A DNA stretch of 29,820 bases. It comes from Clostridiales bacterium (GTDB taxonomy: Bacteria > Bacillota > Clostridia > Lachnospirales > UBA12420). Made by a program: the position numbers and the translations under genes. Shown piece by piece: positions 14,566 through 22,961 of this stretch. The DNA is taken from contig DMOI01000015.1 in assembly GCA_003452395.1 (NCBI GenBank), positions 1-29,820 of the forward strand, read 5' to 3'. Below the pieces are notes generated by a model that had not been told where the DNA came from, made no database searches, and saw nothing but the letters and a program-made list of their open reading frames with translations. Every line of letters starts with the position of its first letter. The stretch's first letter is position 1.

Positions 14566-16116
14566 ATGACTAGAAGACCAACAATCTTAATGATTTTAGA
14601 TGGTTTTGGACTTAGTGATAGGGTAGAGGGTAATGCAATAATAGCAGCAAACACCCCTAATTTAGATAAGTTAATGACAGAATATCCTTATGCAAAATGT
14701 AGTGCAAGTGGACTAGCAGTAGGACTTCCAGAAGGGCAAATGGGTAATTCAGAAGTAGGACATTTGAATATGGGTGCAGGTAGAGTTGTGTATCAATCTT
14801 TGACACGTATAACAAAGTCTATAAAAGATGGAGACTTCTTTGAAAAGGAAGAATTACTTATAGCTATAGATAATTGTAAAAATAATAATTCTTCACTTCA
14901 TATATACGGGCTAGTGTCTGACGGAGGAGTTCATAGTGAAGAAGAGCATTTATACGCTACATTAGAATTAGCAAGAAGGCATGACCTCAAAAAGGTTTAT
15001 GTACATGCTTTTTTAGATGGAAGAGATACTCCACCTAATTCAGCAAAAAAATATTTAGAAAAGTTGGAAAATAAAATTAATGAAATAGGTGTAGGGAAGA
15101 TAGCTACAATAACTGGCAGATATTATGCTATGGATAGAGATAATAGATGGGAAAGAGTAGAAAAAGCCTATAACGCAATGGTTATGGGGGATGGAGCAAA
15201 AGCAAACAGTGCATCAGAAGCTATTATTTTATCATATCAAGCTAATATATTAGATGAATTTGTAGTTCCTACAATTATTATGGAAAATGATAAGCCAATA
15301 GCAACTATAAATGAAAATGATTCAATAATATGTTTTAACTTTAGACCAGATAGGGCTAGAGAAATAACAAAAGCTTTTTGTGATGAGTCATTCGGAGATT
15401 TTACTCGAAATAAAGGTTTTATGAAGCTTGTTTATGTTTGTTTTACAGAATATGATATTAATATTGAAAATAAGCTCGTAGTGTATAAACCAGAAAACAT
15501 AGAAAACACTTTAGCTGAGTATTTAGCAAAGAAAGGTTTAAAGCAATTTCATACAGCCGAAACCGAAAAATATGCACATGTTACATTCTTTTTTAATGGT
15601 GGAATAGAGGAACCATATCATGGAGAAGATAGACTAGTTATATCTTCGCCTAAAGTTGCAACCTATGATTTAATGCCAGAAATGAGTGCTTATGAAGTAA
15701 CTGATAAATTGATAGAGGCCATTAATTCGGATAAGTATGATTTTATAGTTATAAATTATGCGAATTGCGATATGGTAGGTCATAGTGGAATAATGGAAGC
15801 AACAGTAAAGGCAGTTGAAGCTGTCGATGAATGTGTAGGTAGAGTTTATGATACGGTTTTACAAAAAGGTTCACAAATGCTCATATGTGCCGACCATGGC
15901 AATGCAGAAGAGATGATCTATCCTGATGGAAAACCATATACAGCACATACTACAAATTTTGTTCCATTAATACTTGTAAATTTTGAAAAAAATGCTATAA
16001 TAAGAGAAGATGGAAAACTTTGTGATATTGCTCCAACAATTTTAGAAATGATGGGACTACCAAAACCAATAGAAATGAATGGAGAAAGCTTGATAAAGTT
16101 GAAAGGTGAAAGGTGA
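14566..16116 (+). CDS. gpmI: 2,3-bisphosphoglycerate-independent phosphoglycerate mutase
   Basis: 516 aa, standard for the Mn-dependent iPGM of the alkaline-phosphatase superfamily, converting 3-phosphoglycerate to 2-phosphoglycerate. Metal ligand D12 is in LDGFGLSD, the phosphorylated nucleophile is S62 in GQMGNSEVGHLNMGAGR, the substrate-binding segment is HAFLDGRDTPPNSA, and the second metal site is at D443/H444 in ADHGNAEEM. The ribosome site AAGGGGG is well spaced. The C-terminal codons (LKGER-stop) fall in a run of degenerate heptanucleotide repeats that continues past the stop, so the tail may have been altered by repeat growth. Confidence 0.97.
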   Translation: MTRRPTILMILDGFGLSDRVEGNAIIAANTPNLDKLMTEYPYAKCSASGLAVGLPEGQMGNSEVGHLNMGAGRVVYQSLTRITKSIKDGDFFEKEELLIAIDNCKNNNSSLHIYGLVSDGGVHSEEEHLYATLELARRHDLKKVYVHAFLDGRDTPPNSAKKYLEKLENKINEIGVGKIATITGRYYAMDRDNRWERVEKAYNAMVMGDGAKANSASEAIILSYQANILDEFVVPTIIMENDKPIATINENDSIICFNFRPDRAREITKAFCDESFGDFTRNKGFMKLVYVCFTEYDINIENKLVVYKPENIENTLAEYLAKKGLKQFHTAETEKYAHVTFFFNGGIEEPYHGEDRLVISSPKVATYDLMPEMSAYEVTDKLIEAINSDKYDFIVINYANCDMVGHSGIMEATVKAVEAVDECVGRVYDTVLQKGSQMLICADHGNAEEMIYPDGKPYTAHTTNFVPLILVNFEKNAIIREDGKLCDIAPTILEMMGLPKPIEMNGESLIKLKGER

Positions 16117-16131
16117 GAGTTAAAAGTTGAA
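16097..16131 (+). repeat. Degenerate heptanucleotide repeats at the gpmI 3' end
   Basis: Five units in register: AGTTGAA, AGGTGAA, AGGTGAG, AGTTAAA, AGTTGAA. The gpmI stop codon (16114-16116) is inside the third unit. Confidence 0.6.
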
Positions 16132-16185
16132 GGAAAAACATTGTGCGGTTTGCACTTTGAAATATTTAGGAGGAGATGAAGTTAT

Positions 16186-16872
16186 ATGGGTAAAAAAATG
16201 TTAGGTGAAATTTTATTAGAAGAAAATCTTATTGATCCGGACACACTAAGAAAAGCGCTAGAAAAACAAAAGCAATATGCATTAACGGATGTAACGCAAA
16301 AGGATAAGTTTCCGATACCATATGTAATTCAACCAGATTGGAGAATAGCATGGTTTTTTAAAATAGCGTTACTGCCTATACTTGCATATTTCTTAGCTAA
16401 TATGTATACCATGCCAGATACTTTTCCAACATTACTCTTATTACTTATTTTGTTTTTAATAATGGATTTGGTGCTTATAAGACATACATATGTGCAAAAA
16501 CTAGTATTGTTTGAGGATAAATTTATATATAAAGGGTTACATAATGTTGATTATTCTAGTATTGTTAAAATGGATACAGCATTTGTGTGGAGCTGGTTTC
16601 AAGTAGGATATAGGGTGAAAGTATATACAAAAGACAGAGAAAACCCAGTTTGGATAAATATAAGCTTTTTTGATAATACAGATTTGAAAATATTATTTCA
16701 TGTAATTCAAAAGCAAGGAATAGAAATAGAAATGAATGAATTTTCAAAGAAACTAAAAGAAGGAAAATCTCAATTAGTTGAAACAGATTTATTGAAATGG
16801 AGTTCATTAATTTTAGGTGTAATTATATTAATAGTTGCATTTTTTGGATTATCAAGTATAATGTTTAAATAA
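16186..16872 (+). CDS. Membrane protein with MshEN-like N-terminal motif and PH-like domain
   Basis: 228 aa, ribosome site AGGAGGAGATG. The first 28 residues (KKMLGEILLEENLIDPDTL, then RKALEKQK) match the repeat motif seen at the N-terminus of GspE/MshE-type ATPases, where paired copies can bind cyclic di-GMP. Only one copy is visible here. Two transmembrane helices follow at about 55-73 and 78-98, then a beta-rich stretch of about 90 residues (LVLFEDKFIYKG, VYTKDRENPVWINIS) resembling a bacterial PH domain, a charged helix, and a C-terminal transmembrane segment at about 207-226. It lies between gpmI and eno in one apparent operon. The combination is unusual and the function unknown. Confidence 0.72.
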   Translation: MGKKMLGEILLEENLIDPDTLRKALEKQKQYALTDVTQKDKFPIPYVIQPDWRIAWFFKIALLPILAYFLANMYTMPDTFPTLLLLLILFLIMDLVLIRHTYVQKLVLFEDKFIYKGLHNVDYSSIVKMDTAFVWSWFQVGYRVKVYTKDRENPVWINISFFDNTDLKILFHVIQKQGIEIEMNEFSKKLKEGKSQLVETDLLKWSSLILGVIILIVAFFGLSSIMFK

Positions 16873-16895
16873 AAATAAAAAGGAGGAATTGTTTA

Positions 16896-18212
16896 ATGTT
16901 AGAAACAAGTTATATTGAAATTTTAGATGTTTTTGCAAGAGAAATTTTAGACTCAAGGGGAAATCCAACTATAGAGGTAGACGTACACTTAGAGGGCGGG
17001 TATATGGGAAGGGCATTAGTGCCATCTGGTGCATCCACAGGACAATTCGAAGCTGTAGAGCTTAGAGACGAAGATAAAAATAGGTACCAAGGTAAAGGCG
17101 TTCTGAACGCAGTAGATAATGTTAACGATATTATAGCAGAGGCTGTAGTGGGAATGAATGCTTTAGACCAAACAATGCTAGATAAAATGTTAATAGAGTT
17201 AGATGGAACAGATAACAAAGCTAGATTAGGTGCAAATGCAATACTAGGTGTATCAATAGCAGTTGCAAGAGCAGCGGCAGCAGCACTTGGATTACCACTT
17301 TACAAATATATAGGAGGGGTAAATGCTAAGTCATTACCAGTTCCTATGATGAATATATTAAACGGTGGAAAACATGCTGATAATACTGTTAATATACAAG
17401 AATTTATGATTATGCCAGTAGGCGCAGATACTTTTAGTGATGCATTAAGAATGTGTACAGATGTTTATCATACATTAAAGAAGGTTTTAAAGGACAAAGG
17501 TTTATCAACAGCAATAGGTGATGAAGGTGGTTTTGCACCAAATTTATCTAGCGATGAAGAAGCTATACAAGTTATACTTGAAGCTATAGGTAATGCAGGA
17601 TATAAGGCAAGTAATGATGATGATACTGATTTTATGTTGGCTATAGATGCAGCGGCATCAGAAATGTATAAAGAAGATGGAATGTATGATTTCTGGAAGT
17701 CAGGATACAAAAAGTCTACAGTAGAAATGGTAGAGTTCTTTGAAGACTTAGTAAATAAATACCCAATAATATCTTTAGAAGATGCACTAGCCGAAGAAGA
17801 TTGGGATGGATGGAAGCTGTTAACTGAGAAACTAGGAGACAGAGTTCAAATAGTAGGAGATGACTTGTTTGTTACTAATACAGAGAGACTTGAAAGAGGT
17901 ATAAAACAACGTTCTGCAAATTCAATTTTGATAAAACTAAATCAAATTGGTACTTTAACAGAAACATTAGATGCCATACAAATGGCTAATAGAGCAGGAA
18001 TGACAGCAGTTATTTCACATAGATCTGGAGAAACAGAAGATTCGACCATTGCAGATGTAGCAGTAGCTATGAACGCAGGTCAAATCAAAACTGGAGCACC
18101 ATGTCGTTCTGATAGAGTAGCAAAATATAATCAATTACTCAGAATTGAAGAGGAACTCGATTTTGGAGCAGAATATCCAGGAAAGAAAGTATTTTTTAAT
18201 ATAAATAGATAA
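16896..18212 (+). CDS. eno: Enolase
   Basis: 438 aa. It dehydrates 2-phosphoglycerate to phosphoenolpyruvate and also joins RNA-degradation complexes in some bacteria. Mg ligands are D251, E295 and D322 (LAIDAAASE, ISLEDALAEEDW, IVGDDLFVTN). Catalytic residues are E210 (AIGDEGGFAPNL) and K347 (SILIKLNQ). The signatures PSGASTGQFEAVELRD, SHRSGETEDSTIADVAV and KTGAPCRSDRVAKYNQLLRIEEE are present. The start sits behind AAAAGGAGG, 23 nt after the preceding gene. It belongs to the tpiA-gpmI-eno-secG block. Confidence 0.98.
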   Translation: MLETSYIEILDVFAREILDSRGNPTIEVDVHLEGGYMGRALVPSGASTGQFEAVELRDEDKNRYQGKGVLNAVDNVNDIIAEAVVGMNALDQTMLDKMLIELDGTDNKARLGANAILGVSIAVARAAAAALGLPLYKYIGGVNAKSLPVPMMNILNGGKHADNTVNIQEFMIMPVGADTFSDALRMCTDVYHTLKKVLKDKGLSTAIGDEGGFAPNLSSDEEAIQVILEAIGNAGYKASNDDDTDFMLAIDAAASEMYKEDGMYDFWKSGYKKSTVEMVEFFEDLVNKYPIISLEDALAEEDWDGWKLLTEKLGDRVQIVGDDLFVTNTERLERGIKQRSANSILIKLNQIGTLTETLDAIQMANRAGMTAVISHRSGETEDSTIADVAVAMNAGQIKTGAPCRSDRVAKYNQLLRIEEELDFGAEYPGKKVFFNINR

Positions 18213-18255
18213 AATATAATGTATCTGAAACTAAAATCAAAAGGAGACTTAATTT

Positions 18256-18750
18256 ATGACTACAATATTATACGGAGTATATTTATTAATAACAGTATTC
18301 TTGATAATTATTATACTAATGCAAAAAAGTAAAACAAGAGGTTTTGGGGTAATGACAGGGACTACATCAGTAGGGGATACTTATTACAACAAAAACAAAT
18401 CAAAAACATATGAAGGAAAGCTTGAATCATTAACAAAAATAGGTATATTTGTATTTATCATTTTAGCAGTTGTTATAAATGTAATAATAAATAATCAAGA
18501 GACTACTAATACAAAAACGGGGGTAAACACAAATACAACAGAAGGTGTTATACCAAAAGACATAGCGGATGAGCCTTATGGATTACCTAAGGAACAGCAA
18601 ACGGGTACAGCTGATACAGCTACATCAACGACACCAACGACTGAGACGACAACAACACCGATAACGAATACAACTTTACCAGTAGCACCTACAACTACTG
18701 TTCCAGCAGTAACTCCTGAAGAACAGACAACAAAAACAACACAACAATAA
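18256..18750 (+). CDS. secG: Protein translocase subunit SecG with long Thr-rich tail
   Basis: 164 aa, about twice the usual SecG length. SecG assists SecYEG-mediated protein export. Residues 1-85 are standard: TM1 at about 4-21, the cytoplasmic loop MQKSKTRGFGVMTGTTSVGDT, and TM2 at about 62-80. After that comes an extra region of about 80 residues rich in Thr, Pro and Glu (STTPTTETTTTPITNT, TTTVPAVTPEEQTTK), predicted to lie outside the membrane. secG after eno is a normal clostridial arrangement. The tail looks like an envelope-spanning spacer. No frameshift is needed to explain it. Confidence 0.9.
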   Translation: MTTILYGVYLLITVFLIIIILMQKSKTRGFGVMTGTTSVGDTYYNKNKSKTYEGKLESLTKIGIFVFIILAVVINVIINNQETTNTKTGVNTNTTEGVIPKDIADEPYGLPKEQQTGTADTATSTTPTTETTTTPITNTTLPVAPTTTVPAVTPEEQTTKTTQQ

Positions 18751-18758
18751 TAAATGTA

Positions 18759-18796
18759 AAAAAAAGGAAAAAAAATCAGTTTATTTTCCTTTTTTT
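18759..18796 (+). terminator. Intrinsic terminator of the glycolytic/secG operon
   Basis: A7-GGAAAA (18759-18771) pairs with TTTTCC-T7 (18784-18796) around a 12-nt loop. The T-run is strong though the stem is A/T-rich. Confidence 0.75.
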
Positions 18797-18797
18797 A

Positions 18798-18826
18798 TTG
18801 ACAATAAAAGAAAAATATTATATTAT
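18798..18826 (+). promoter_or_regulatory. Sigma-A promoter for the SLH surface protein
   Basis: TTGACA (18798-18803), a 17-nt spacer and TATTAT (18821-18826), placed directly after the secG terminator. The leader is about 100 nt to ATG 18933. Confidence 0.75.
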
Positions 18827-18932
18827 GTATTATAGTATTAAAACGATAATCTAATATTTGATGTCAGATATTATAAAAAAGGCAAAAAATACACTAAAAT
18901 TTTTTGCACTAAATATAAAAGGGGCGATTTTT

Positions 18933-21900
18933 ATGAAGAAAAAGTTTTACAGATTAATTAGTTTTATGTTATGTTTTGTAATTTTATTTTTATCTACACC
19001 AACATTAGCAAGTAATGATCAAAAATTCAGTGACTTAGGTTCAAATAATTGGGCATATAGTGCAGTTATGCAAATGGTTGATAAAGGGGTAATAGCTGGT
19101 TTTAGTGACGGAACATTTAGACCAAATGATTCTGTTACTAGGGAACAATTTGCAAAAATATTAGTTTTAGCACTAAATTTAGAACTTCTGAATCCAGAGA
19201 CACCAACATTTGTAGATGTTTCGAAAAGTAATTGGGCATATAAGTATGTTGAAACAGCAAAGCAATATTTAACGGGATATAAAGCAGGAGATAAACTTTA
19301 TTTTAAGGGTAGTGATACCGCAGTAAGAGAAGATATGGCAGTAGCGATAGTTACAGCTAAAGGAATGGATGAACAATCACCAGACTTGAGCGTACTAAAT
19401 ACATATAGTGATAAGAGTGCAATATCTGTTAGTTTAAGAGGATATATAGCATTAGCCATAAAAAACAAGGTTATGGAAGGCGATGGTAATGGAAGCTTTA
19501 GAGCACAAAGCACATTAACCAGAGCAGAAGCGTGCTCACTTATTTACAAATCAAGTATAGGATCAAATTACCAAGGGGAAAAAGTTGCAGTAAAAGACGA
19601 GAATCTTGGTACGGAATATAAAATTTTTAATGATGGAAATATAACATTTAAATACCCAATAGAAAGTAGTGATTTCAATAAGCCTTTATTAACCCAACAA
19701 GACATAGATATTGCGGGGTTGCATAATGAAAACTTTAGTGATCAATATGCACAATTAGATGAAATCTCATCAGGAATGTTTATAAATGTTTATTATTTGA
19801 ATTTTGACAATGGTAAATCTACTACAATTTCGGGTATTATGAATGAATTAAATTCAGATATTAATTATAATAATAGAACAAGAGTGATTAAAGATGATTA
19901 TATATTAGAAACTGAACTAGGGACAGGAGACGGCATTCAATCAATAAAAATGGGCGATAGTATATTTATATACAAAAGAGGAATTGGTCAATATGTTCCC
20001 GTAATAAGAGTAGGTAGTTCAACAGGGTCTGAGACATCGGAGAAATCATCAGAAGAACAATCTAAATTACTAAACTCAGTAATGAATAAAATAAAAAGCT
20101 CATTTAGAGTAATAAATTCTACACAGCCAATAGAGGCAGTCACAACAGTACCAAAAATTGTGAGAACTTCAATATCTAATGGTGCAACAAATGTAGAACT
20201 AATTTCACAAGTTACATTCACATTTTCAGAGCCAGTGTTTGAAAATGCAGCAGTATCGACAGTAGATGTTTATGACGTAAACGGTTATAAAACTAGAGGT
20301 GACTATTATCGACTTGATGGTAATAAACTGATAGTCGGGTTTAGAGAAGGCGATTTAGATGAAAACACAAGATATACAATAAAAGTAAATGCAAAAGGAT
20401 GTAAAAATGCTGCAGGAATATATAATGAAGCATATGCACTTAGCTTTACAACAAAATCGACAGTAGTAACAACACCAAAAGTAGTGAGTACAACGCCAAG
20501 AAATGGAGCAAGAGATGTTGAACCAACAAATGCCTCATTTGTAATAGAATACAATACAAAACTAACCTCAAATGATAGAATGTTTGGATATTTCTTTGAT
20601 ATCTCGGATCCAAGTGCTAAAAGGAGTAGTGGTATATTTGGAGATATAGTGGGAAATAAAATAACATTTGGACGAGTAAACTTAGATTCAGGTAAAACGT
20701 ACCAATTTGACTTTGAAGGAAAAGGAACTATACCCGGATGTACATTTACTTTTACAACAAAGGATGTAGCAAGTATAACGTCAGTAAAAAAAGTAACGGT
20801 AGCAAACGGATCAGATGATATCCTATCGAACCCATCACTAGTGCTTGAATATAACAATATTATAAACACAAATGTTCCTATATGGGTAGCTACATCTTAT
20901 TATGACACAACAAATCCAAGTGATGTATTTACTTCAGATGGTATTGTTATGGGTAATAAAATAGTATATTCAAAATTATCTAATCTAGAAGCAGGTAAAA
21001 CATATGTTTTTGAAATAAAAGGGTTAGGAAATAACATACAAGATTATAAGGTCTCATTTACAACAAAAGCAGCAGATACAATAGCACCGAAAGTAGTAAG
21101 TACAAGCCTAGCAAATGGTGCAACAAATGTAGATTTAACACCTATCATAAAAATAAATTTTTCAGAAAAAGTGGTAGAAAACGGACAATATATGGTATCA
21201 TATGCGAGTGTAACTGATGAAGCAGGAAATGCAGTACCATTATCACAGACTTTTGATGGTAGTCAAAGTTTTAAATTAAGGGTTGCAAATGGAAGTCTAA
21301 AATCAGGTACAACGTATATTGTAAAAGTATTAAGTTCTTTTAAAGATTTATCAGGAAATGCTAATGAACCATATACATTTAAATTTACAACAAAAGTAGA
21401 TGCTCCAAAAGTACTTTCTACTAGTCCAGCAAATGGTTCAGTTATAACAGCACTTCCGATATATTATGAATATTCTGAAATACTAGTATCATATTCAGAA
21501 AAATTAACCAATGTAGGAGCAACTGCAACAGGAGCAAATTTATCAGGAGCAATGACAGTTACCGACGAAAATGGAGCAGATGCAGGATTTTATTTAGAAT
21601 TAGGATTTTACCCAGATGATAAAACCATACAGATATTATCTTCTGAGAGAAACAAAAAAATGAGACCAGGAAAATATACAGTAAAAATTAATCCTGGATA
21701 TTTTGCAGATGTAGATGGAAATACAAATGAAGCGTATACATTTAACTTTACAATAAAGGCTAAAGAAGCACCAAAGGTGATTAGTACATCAATAGCTAAT
21801 AATGCAACAAATGTGAAACTAGCTTCAGAATTTATATTTACATTCTCAGAGCCAATATTTGAAAGTAATGAAATAGCTACTACAAGTGTTATTGATATGA

Positions 21901-22280
21901 ATGATGGAGGACCTGGTTATTCGCAACGAGTTGATGGTAACAAAGTTATGGTTTGGTTTCAAAACGGGGATTTAAAACCAAACACAAAATATACAATAAT
22001 ACTAAACACTAATGGATGTAAAAACGCAGCAGGAATATATAATGATGAATATACACTTAACTTTACAACAGGAGTAATAATAGGAGATGTAAATCTAAAT
22101 GGTCAAGTAACGAGTGAAGATTCAATAATGGCACAAAAAGCTTTTGGAGGTACAGTAAATCTTACAGAACCACAAAGCAAGGCAGCAGATGTAAACGGAG
22201 ATGGGTTTGTAAACATGTCAGATGTTACAATGATTAATAAATATATTACGGGAGAGATAACAGAGTTCCCTGCTGAATAA
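18933..22280 (+). CDS. S-layer-homology surface protein with Ig-like domains and a C-terminal dockerin
   Basis: 1115 aa from ATG 18933, chosen because AAGGGGCGA precedes it and MKKKFYRLISFMLCFVILFL is a clean signal peptide (cleavage near LA-SND). The frame upstream of it lacks a ribosome site. Three SLH modules span about 30-205 (FSDLGSNNWAY, FVDVSKSNWAY, NGSFRAQSTLTRAEA) and should bind pyruvylated cell-wall polymer. An undefined region is at about 208-400, and five or six SbsA/Big_5-like Ig repeats (TSISNGATNVEL, TSPANGS) fill about 410-1045. A dockerin type I follows, with calcium loops DVNLNGQVTSED (1052-1063) and DVNGDGFVNMSD (1086-1097). SLH plus dockerin on one chain suggests a wall-anchored docking protein for a cohesin partner. 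Confidence 0.9.
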   Translation: MKKKFYRLISFMLCFVILFLSTPTLASNDQKFSDLGSNNWAYSAVMQMVDKGVIAGFSDGTFRPNDSVTREQFAKILVLALNLELLNPETPTFVDVSKSNWAYKYVETAKQYLTGYKAGDKLYFKGSDTAVREDMAVAIVTAKGMDEQSPDLSVLNTYSDKSAISVSLRGYIALAIKNKVMEGDGNGSFRAQSTLTRAEACSLIYKSSIGSNYQGEKVAVKDENLGTEYKIFNDGNITFKYPIESSDFNKPLLTQQDIDIAGLHNENFSDQYAQLDEISSGMFINVYYLNFDNGKSTTISGIMNELNSDINYNNRTRVIKDDYILETELGTGDGIQSIKMGDSIFIYKRGIGQYVPVIRVGSSTGSETSEKSSEEQSKLLNSVMNKIKSSFRVINSTQPIEAVTTVPKIVRTSISNGATNVELISQVTFTFSEPVFENAAVSTVDVYDVNGYKTRGDYYRLDGNKLIVGFREGDLDENTRYTIKVNAKGCKNAAGIYNEAYALSFTTKSTVVTTPKVVSTTPRNGARDVEPTNASFVIEYNTKLTSNDRMFGYFFDISDPSAKRSSGIFGDIVGNKITFGRVNLDSGKTYQFDFEGKGTIPGCTFTFTTKDVASITSVKKVTVANGSDDILSNPSLVLEYNNIINTNVPIWVATSYYDTTNPSDVFTSDGIVMGNKIVYSKLSNLEAGKTYVFEIKGLGNNIQDYKVSFTTKAADTIAPKVVSTSLANGATNVDLTPIIKINFSEKVVENGQYMVSYASVTDEAGNAVPLSQTFDGSQSFKLRVANGSLKSGTTYIVKVLSSFKDLSGNANEPYTFKFTTKVDAPKVLSTSPANGSVITALPIYYEYSEILVSYSEKLTNVGATATGANLSGAMTVTDENGADAGFYLELGFYPDDKTIQILSSERNKKMRPGKYTVKINPGYFADVDGNTNEAYTFNFTIKAKEAPKVISTSIANNATNVKLASEFIFTFSEPIFESNEIATTSVIDMNDGGPGYSQRVDGNKVMVWFQNGDLKPNTKYTIILNTNGCKNAAGIYNDEYTLNFTTGVIIGDVNLNGQVTSEDSIMAQKAFGGTVNLTEPQSKAADVNGDGFVNMSDVTMINKYITGEITEFPAE

Positions 22281-22306
22281 GCAGAATGCAAACATAAAAT
22301 AATATG

Positions 22307-22340
22307 AAAATACAAGTCGAAAATTGGCTTGTATTTTTTT
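22307..22340 (+). terminator. Intrinsic terminator after the SLH/dockerin gene
   Basis: AAAATACAAG (22307-22316) pairs with CTTGTATTTT (22328-22337), followed by further T residues to 22340. Confidence 0.85.
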
Positions 22341-22545
22341 GTGAGAATATTAAATTTTTATGTAAAAAAACATAGAAACCGGAGCAAATCGAAGACAAGT
22401 CACGCAAATTTTAGTAATACTTTGCATTAATGATATAGATAAACAATAATTTATTTATTGAGCGAATATACAAATATAACGAATGAATTTGGAGTTTGTA
22501 AATTTATCCCAAAAAGTTTAAACTCTAAATATGGAAGAAAATGTA

Positions 22546-22580
22546 TTACTAACTAATAATTGGATATTAATAGTTAGTAA
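22546..22580. promoter_or_regulatory. 10-bp perfect inverted repeat upstream of the 68-aa gene
   Basis: TTACTAACTA (22546-22555) and TAGTTAGTAA (22571-22580) are perfect inverted repeats around 15 nt. This may be an operator or leader hairpin about 35 nt before the start. The rest of 22341-22615 shows no gene and no convincing promoter. Confidence 0.5.
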
Positions 22581-22615
22581 AAACAAAAATATAATTTATT
22601 CTAGGAGGTAGTAAG

Positions 22616-22822
22616 ATGAACGAAAATTTGAGTTTGAAAGCGAGAAAATTAGTAAAAACAATAGAGGATTTTATAAAGACAGCAAAGAAAATGGTAGTAG
22701 ACGGTAAGATAACAGAAGTGGAGTACCAAGCAATGATAAAGAGAAAAACAGAATTTTTAAATAAGTATGATGACGGCAAGATAATAAGATTTGTTATACC
22801 AGATGACAAGAAAGCAATGTAA
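22616..22822 (+). CDS. Small protein of unknown function (68 aa)
   Basis: Starts at an ATG with a strong site (CTAGGAGGTAG). The product is Lys/Glu-rich and largely helical: SLKARKLVKTIEDFIKTAKK, a short turn at DGKITEVEYQ, then a Lys-rich C-terminus. No signal peptide, membrane segment or known motif is visible. It could be a small regulatory or DNA-binding protein, but nothing shows this. It stands between an inverted repeat upstream and an 11-bp hairpin directly after the stop, suggesting its own short transcript. Confidence 0.7.
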   Translation: MNENLSLKARKLVKTIEDFIKTAKKMVVDGKITEVEYQAMIKRKTEFLNKYDDGKIIRFVIPDDKKAM

Positions 22823-22851
22823 ATGTAATTTACAAATTATAAATTACATTT
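22821..22851 (+). terminator. Hairpin after the 68-aa gene, weak terminator
   Basis: AAATGTAATTT (22821-22831) and AAATTACATTT (22841-22851) form an 11-bp perfect stem with a 9-nt loop, immediately behind the stop codon. No T-run follows, so termination is uncertain; RNA stabilisation is equally possible. Confidence 0.45.
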
Positions 22852-22961
22852 GAAAATTGGAAAATAAAAATAATAAATATCTAAAAAAAGGTAATAATAA
22901 ACTAGAAATGAAAAAGATTTTATACAATGAGACTATATTATTAAACGAGGGAGAGAAGAAC

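Noticed and set aside
18858..18932. Upstream start of the SLH protein
   Set aside because: It would put 25 residues before the signal peptide and lacks a ribosome site; ATG 18933 follows AAGGGG.
22380..22440. Possible cyclic di-GMP-I riboswitch (GAGCAAA...ACGCAAA spacing)
   Set aside because: Two fragments resemble the consensus, but the hairpin between them and the downstream receptor half are missing, and the nearest gene is 180 nt away.
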